Assembly (NCBI GenBank): GCA_034440635.1
Contig: JAOTON010001363.1
Coordinates: forward strand, 1 to 64,000
DNA: 64,000 bases
Source: Lepas anatifera
Taxonomy: Eukaryota; Arthropoda; Thecostraca; Lepadidae
Direction: 5' to 3'
Made by a program: the position numbers and the translations under genes. Shown here one piece after another: positions 59,288-64,000 of the stretch; the stretch's first letter is position 1; every line of letters begins with the position of its first letter. Below the pieces are notes generated by a model. It did no database searches. It saw nothing but the letters and a program-made list of their open reading frames with translations, and was not told the origin of the DNA.

Positions 59288-59491
59288 CGGCGGTGGCGGG
59301 GGCGGTGGTGGCTGGTGCGGAAGCTGTTGACGGCTGTCTGCCCTACTCTCGATGATGACCTCCCGCTCGGTTTGACCCAGCAGTCGGCTGACCTCTTGCG
59401 GTGACCTGACGCCGGAGGTCACGGGTCGCGAGCGCTTCAGGCCATTGGTGGGAGGGGACAGGTGACGAGGAGGCGAGAGTCCCTGTCGCTC
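59288..59491 (-). CDS. Internal exon of an unidentified scaffold-like protein (most 5' exon seen)
   Basis: This is a minus-strand open stretch of exactly 68 codons between a plausible acceptor (GATTCTGCCGGCAG, 59492-59505) and a strong donor (CCG|GTAAGT, intron starting at 59287). It enters and leaves in phase 0. The translation has coding-like composition: a Ser/Pro/Arg-rich start (ERQGLSPPRHLSPP), a charged middle (PQEVSRLLGQ, then TEREVIIESRAD) and eight prolines at the end, as in ligands of SH3, EVH1 or profilin. A weaker donor (AGA|GTAGGG) inside the exon at 59346 would shorten it to 145 bp, but that would break phase with the next exon. I do not recognise the protein; an actin or cytoskeletal scaffold is only a guess from the composition. 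The intron just downstream is a minisatellite that starts at the donor itself. No upstream exon was found between 59.5 and 64 kb, so the 5' part probably lies outside the window. Confidence 0.65.
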
Positions 59492-59505
59492 CTGCCGGCA
59501 GAATC

Positions 59506-61079
59506 AACAGTGAATCAACAAGCTTAGAATGAGTGACGGGCTTCAACAATGGTTCAGATGGGGACGAGTGTGAAGCATGGAAATCGCCTGTCTTACCACA
59601 AGTCCATAATCCGCTTATTTGGAGAGCAGAGTCCAGCTAAGGTTTAATGGGTACATGAACCATGCACCACATGCATCCGCCTAATCAAAAACCCATGCAA
59701 CTACAGGAATGATATTCAGACTTAAATTCCGAAAGATTATTATACGTTCCAGAACTATTTTGCTCCCTGACCAACTGTCTTACAATACAAGGAACATAGC
59801 AACACGTTCTTCAGACGCACTGAGAGGTATAATACGCCCAGTGGTTACATGATCAAAGCACAGGATTAGCAATTACGACACTGAAGACTGCTCCACGTGA
59901 AGTCGAACCAGTTCAGTTCCTGATCATAATCACCACTTAGTCTGGTCATTAAATCGAAAAACGTCGTCAGAACATTTTAAAACTGTTTTGTCAGGGATTA
60001 CTGGAAGTCCCATTGTCTACGGAACTGAATTAATGCCAAAGCCTCAAAGGAGGTACTAAACTGACGTTCCATTTTAAGTGGTAAATCTGAGTTGATTAAA
60101 AAATCACCAACACCAAGACTTCAATACGTCACTAGCTCTTGCTAGATACACTAGCTCATCGCTAGGAGCACCCATCACGCGGCATAACGGGTAAATATAT
60201 AAGTTTTTCTATGAAGTTCCGTTTGGATGCCAGTGGGGCAGGCAACAATACATAAGAAACACGGCACTTCTGACTGACATCTATGCTATGTCTATCTATC
60301 TAGGCTATGTTGAAAACATGAACTATTACCCATTGTTATTATACACCCTTAACAACATAAGCATCGCCACCGGAAACAGAGCGCGGAGACCAGCCAATCT
60401 CCAACCTGCTGCTGACAAGAAACTTTCCCTTTGCAACCAAGAACTCATTGGATATGTGGTGCACATTATCGCTCCTACATTGGTGATATGGATGAAAAGC
60501 GTGATGGCGGGAAGAGTCCCACTCTGCTCCCCTTTTGCCTTTGTTCCCAACCAAAAACTTATTTAATTGGGCTTGCTCACCAGTCTCCCCCCTCCCATCC
60601 TCCTCTGCATTGTTTATTCACTTCTTCTAATAGCCCCCGGCAACATCGGAAGACAGCGGTGTTTCCAGACGAATGCTTCGCAGTCAAAACCTTTAATACG
60701 AGGTTCTTCAGGAGCGTCTGGAGCTGTCAGAAATTATCAAGATAGGTATGATCGAAGCATGGGTGACATGAACCAAAATTCAGTAGTCGAATGATCGGTT
60801 TGCGCAGTGGCTTTTGTTTAGTGGTAATCGTCGGTTGATTGCTGCCGATTCCTTCGTTTCGTTCAAAGGTATAGTGACATTTGCCTTGATATGTGTAAGC
60901 TCCCATGGATGAATCATTCCTGATAATCGTCCCGGACCTGGGAGAGTGACGTCAGATTAGCCCCAGCCACCGCCAGGCTTATAGTGGGTGGGATATCAGC
61001 ACGTTTTCCCCTCTCGTCTGTAGGTTGGACTGAACCGACCTGACAGCTCGGGGAGTTTACCTTGCGGATATTGACGAAA
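59506..61079. other. Upstream intron or flank, no exon found
   Basis: Searched for a further minus-strand exon; none with good borders was seen. Confidence 0.35.
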
Positions 61080-61265
61080 TCTATCAGGCTGGCGCCAAAT
61101 CCTATTGTGGGGGCACCGAAACTCGCATCCTTGAGGAAGGAGGAGTGGGAAGCAGCGTTTCAGGGGGCGTGCCATCGACCTTTCAGCGGGCGCCGTGACC
61201 ATTTTAAGGGGCGCGGAGGGTCAATCGGGGGAGGGGAGTGCCACTTTTGCCCCTCCTGAATCCGC
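61080..61265. repeat. G/C-rich MITE fragment
   Basis: Shares TTTCAGGGGGCGTGCC and CCATTTTAAGGGGCG-type words with 39360-39730. Ends CTCCTGAATCCGCCCCC. Confidence 0.4.
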
Positions 61266-61493
61266 CCCCGCCCTCGAACCAAATTCAATCTTGCTTGCGC
61301 CATTTTCCGTACTTTTAGCAAACTGGTTTCAGTCCCTTGACGCACTACTGTGCCTTTGTTTTCCTTCCACAGCAAAATCTCCTATGGCCCGGTAAAATCC
61401 CTCAAATTCCATTTATACTGCCCATTCTATATATGTCTTATGACCCAAGTCCAACATTTACAACCAGTAGCCACCGTTCTGTTCAGTGCTTAA

Positions 61494-62328
61494 CACGCGC
61501 ATTGACGGGGTCTGAGCCACCTTCGCATTGACGGGGGGCGGGTACCCGCCCGCTCCCTAAGATATTGAGAACCACGGTAGGTAGCGAAAAACGGTAAACG
61601 GCGTTGGGTTGCCCATCTACTTCTCCATCGAAAACATTTGAACCATTTTTTTGTCAGGTCACATTTAAGGTCACGAGAGGTCAAAACATGCCGTCATAGG
61701 GATAACATGTAAATTCAGTTTCACGGCCATTACATATGAACAAGTAAAGATAGAGCAAAACGACTTAAATTGTATGAATCCTCTCAGCAAGCCGAATCGA
61801 ATGATATATAATTTGACCTTGCTAGGTCAAATCAAGGATTTGACCTGACCTGAGGTCAGGTCAGGGTCAAATTATATAAAAAGCAAATCATTAGAACTGC
61901 AAAGCCCAGGCGAGTTTAATGCAGCTAAAATAAATGCTCTATCACCGTCCGTTATTGAGTTATTCCGTAAAAAAACATTTTTCCCATGTATTTCCAATGG
62001 AGAGGTCATGCCTCGTACCTGACCTTAGGTCATCGATATCATAAATACCGGAACATATTTTAGAGAACTCGGTGGGGCCATTATGTGATATGAGTTTCAA
62101 TCGGATAAGTTCACCCTGCTCCGGCTTATGCTATCTTAAACTTTTTTTGAGGTTGGGTCACTTGAACTGTACTGGTGACCTGATCTGACATGACCTAGCC
62201 TTAAAATTTTCACAGAAGTTGTAAAAATGATGAGGGAAAAGGTATACCACGTACGGCGGCGCTACGCGCCGCCGTTTTTCTGCTATTTCCCACAAACCCG
62301 ACGGGGGCGGGTCCCGTCAATGCGCGTG
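61494..62328. mobile_element. TTAA element (835 bp), same family as 11190-12021
   Basis: TTAA lies at 61490-61493 and 62329-62332, with termini CACGCGCATTGACGGGG and CCCGTCAATGCGCGTG. It carries a near-perfect palindrome of receptor-like half-sites at 61841-61863 (TGACCTGACC, TGA, GGTCAGGTCA). It aligns along its full length with 11190-12021. Confidence 0.88.
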
Positions 62329-62332
62329 TTAA

Positions 62333-63392
62333 TTTTGTATGCTTGTTTTGCACTGAAAGATGTATTGTTGCAGTTTTGACTAAATATACTTTCATGATCG
62401 AAAATGGCATCGCATATGTTTTTATCCACTTACCCTGGATACCCAGTAACTATACATATATTTCTTTACGGAAGAATATTTCATGTAAAACTAGGTCACT
62501 CAGACGTTGGCAGGAGAGCCACGCCTACATTTGCTATGAAAACAACATAGTTTGTCCCTCGCAGGAAAATAGTTTCACTGCTAAAGACATGAATAGGTAC
62601 GGGAAGGCTCCGGGCTTAAAACTCCAACTTTATGGCCAAGATCGTGGTAAGAGCACATGGTGATGGGACTTCCAAGTCTATCTATCCAGCATTTATGAAA
62701 AAGAACACTTTTTCACGATGGATTTAGGATGGAACGAAAAAAATGCCCTATCTTAGGTCAACAATATACAAATTCCGAGATACAGATTTGTAGACCCCAA
62801 CGACCTCATCACACTGTGAAAGTTTGAAACTAATGAGTTGGCAGGTGTTCCTCTGGCGCGATTTTACTGAATCTAGGGGAAGAAAACAACGCAGTTGGGC
62901 AGGAGGCCGAAATATGTGTTCTGTCTCTGGAAAAAAGTACAATATAATACAACACTTGGCTTGATGGACTGCAATGAGGCATTGCCAGTAATACCAGCTT
63001 TGAGCTCAAGCACTCGGGGGAAAAAGGAGCTTACGGGTCGAAAAGTTGCTCAGACAAAGCTGATGGACTAAGAAAAAAATAAACGTGCTCATTATAAACT
63101 TTTGTGCACAATGGAACAACCTACGTCGTGACAACCTACGTACGTGGAGAGCCAGCTGCCAGTTCAACAGTTTTGGACAGTCTAGTACGCATAATCTCTG
63201 CTCTGTTGGTCCATACTATTTCATTGTTGGTTATTCTACTGTTTCGTTGCAAATAGAGAATGCATGAAGGTTCCTAACCATGCACTTTTTTAAGTTAAAT
63301 TTATATAAGAACACCATCATGAAAAACATCTATTTTCTGAATAAAGAAACTGCAACTTCCTCGTTTAATAAGTTTCATAATGTTTCCAAATC
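62333..63392. other. No gene recognised
   Basis: AT-rich sequence between two TTAA elements, without a convincing ORF. Confidence 0.4.
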
Positions 63393-63396
63393 TTAA

Positions 63397-64000
63397 CCCT
63401 ATTTCCGGCAGGGGGGCTAATATTGCCCCCCTCAGGTTTTTCGAGAATATCTCCGAAACGGCTTGCGATAGAACTTTGAAACTTCCTGACTTTTCCTAAA
63501 ACTAGTACAGGCAGGTTTTCTGAAATTTTCAAGATTATATATTTACCAGGGGCGGAGCTATGGCTGGGTTTTTTGGGGAGGTTCTATCCACAAACCAAGT
63601 ATTATCGAATGCGATGGGTTCTTTGTAAAAGGAAGCCGTCTCTGCTGATCCTGATACCAGTTATATGGTTTTATTATATCATTTCTTATGTGAGATGATA
63701 GTGCATTCACAATTGTCACTATTTGTATTCATCAGGGGCGGTTACAGCAGTTCAAAATGGGGGGAATGTTATCAAGAAGGACTAAACGTTAGTAAGTGAG
63801 AAGACTGCTTACAGCCGTGCCAGGGCGAATACAATTGGGTATATGAAAATTCAAAATAGTTATAACCAAATTCTAGATTACCAGAGGCGTGTCCAGTCAC
63901 TACACATTTTCAAAATGCATATTCCCAGCCAGTATCACCGCCGCGACTCAATATCGTTGTATATTAAAAATGTGTTTCCAATCACCCCCACCCGCCCCCC
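63397..64000. mobile_element. TTAA element, second family, copy cut by the window edge
   Basis: TTAA at 63393-63396 is followed by sequence matching 26535 to about 27140, with only a few percent differences (for example one extra T and one fewer G in homopolymers). The right part is outside the window. Confidence 0.88.

Larger units (their letters stand above)
25962..59491 (-). other. Inferred gene span with a 27.7-kb transposon-filled intron
   Basis: The four exon candidates share strand, order and compatible phases (0-0, 0-0, 0-1, 1-2), which suggests one transcription unit read right to left. The implied introns are 31609-59287, 30501-31524 and 26235-30163. The large intron contains the LINE, five hAT-like elements, several TTAA elements, SINEs and minisatellites. 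This is inference from splice-site reading only, and extra exons inside the large intron cannot be excluded. Confidence 0.5.

Noticed and set aside
58655..59404. Plus-strand ORFs of 142-249 codons, Gly/Arg-rich
   Set aside because: They read the donor-site minisatellite backwards; the minus strand has the spliced exon with better composition.

Overview
The window looks like animal nuclear DNA, most likely from an arthropod or other marine-type invertebrate, rich in mobile elements. Reasons: there are no operons or long intact single-copy ORFs. There are phase-compatible exon candidates with GT-AG borders, a non-LTR retrotransposon with gag, endonuclease, RT and RNase H, tRNA-derived SINEs, many DNA transposons with 8-bp or TTAA target duplications, and about ten minisatellites. 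The species cannot be named from the sequence alone.

Host coding sequence: four minus-strand exon candidates (59288-59491, 31525-31608, 30164-30500, 25961-26234) have compatible codon phases (0/0, 0/0, 0/1, 1/2). They read as about 300 codons of one low-complexity, proline-, serine- and arginine-rich, scaffold-like protein that I cannot name. If they are consecutive, one 27.7-kb intron (31609-59287) holds most of the mobile DNA. The donor of the 59.3-kb exon lies at the edge of a minisatellite whose units repeat donor-like GTGAGT/GTGAGG motifs.

Mobile DNA: (a) A family of roughly 0.8-1.2 kb TTAA-flanked non-autonomous elements at 8375, 11190, 14837, 33279, 51475 and 61494, with truncated or short forms at 7671, 42140 and 57359, is crowded with AGGTCA/TGACCT words. 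(b) A second TTAA family occurs at 26535 and again at 63397. (c) hAT-like elements with 8-bp duplications lie at 10918-14336, 16368-19400, 36542-38254, 38964-39203, 41828-43213 and 50583-51039; the first two are giant imperfect foldbacks. (d) One I/Jockey-type LINE (ORF1 43521-45238, ORF2 45235-48975) carries one frameshift and one stop codon. (e) There are two SINE families. Several insertions are nested, and in two cases the empty site or the interrupted host repeat is still visible.

Layout: 1-10 kb holds old repeats and TGACCT-rich remnants. 10.9-19.5 kb holds two foldback transposons and a TTAA element between them. 20-24 kb holds a cluster of minisatellites. 26-31.6 kb holds three exons plus a TTAA element. 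31.9-35 kb holds minisatellites and another TTAA element. 36.5-39.2 kb holds hAT elements. 41.8-49 kb holds the LINE with nested insertions. 49.6-52.5 kb holds SINEs and MITEs. 53.8-59.5 kb holds a SINE, simple repeats and the first exon. 61.5-64 kb holds two further TTAA elements.
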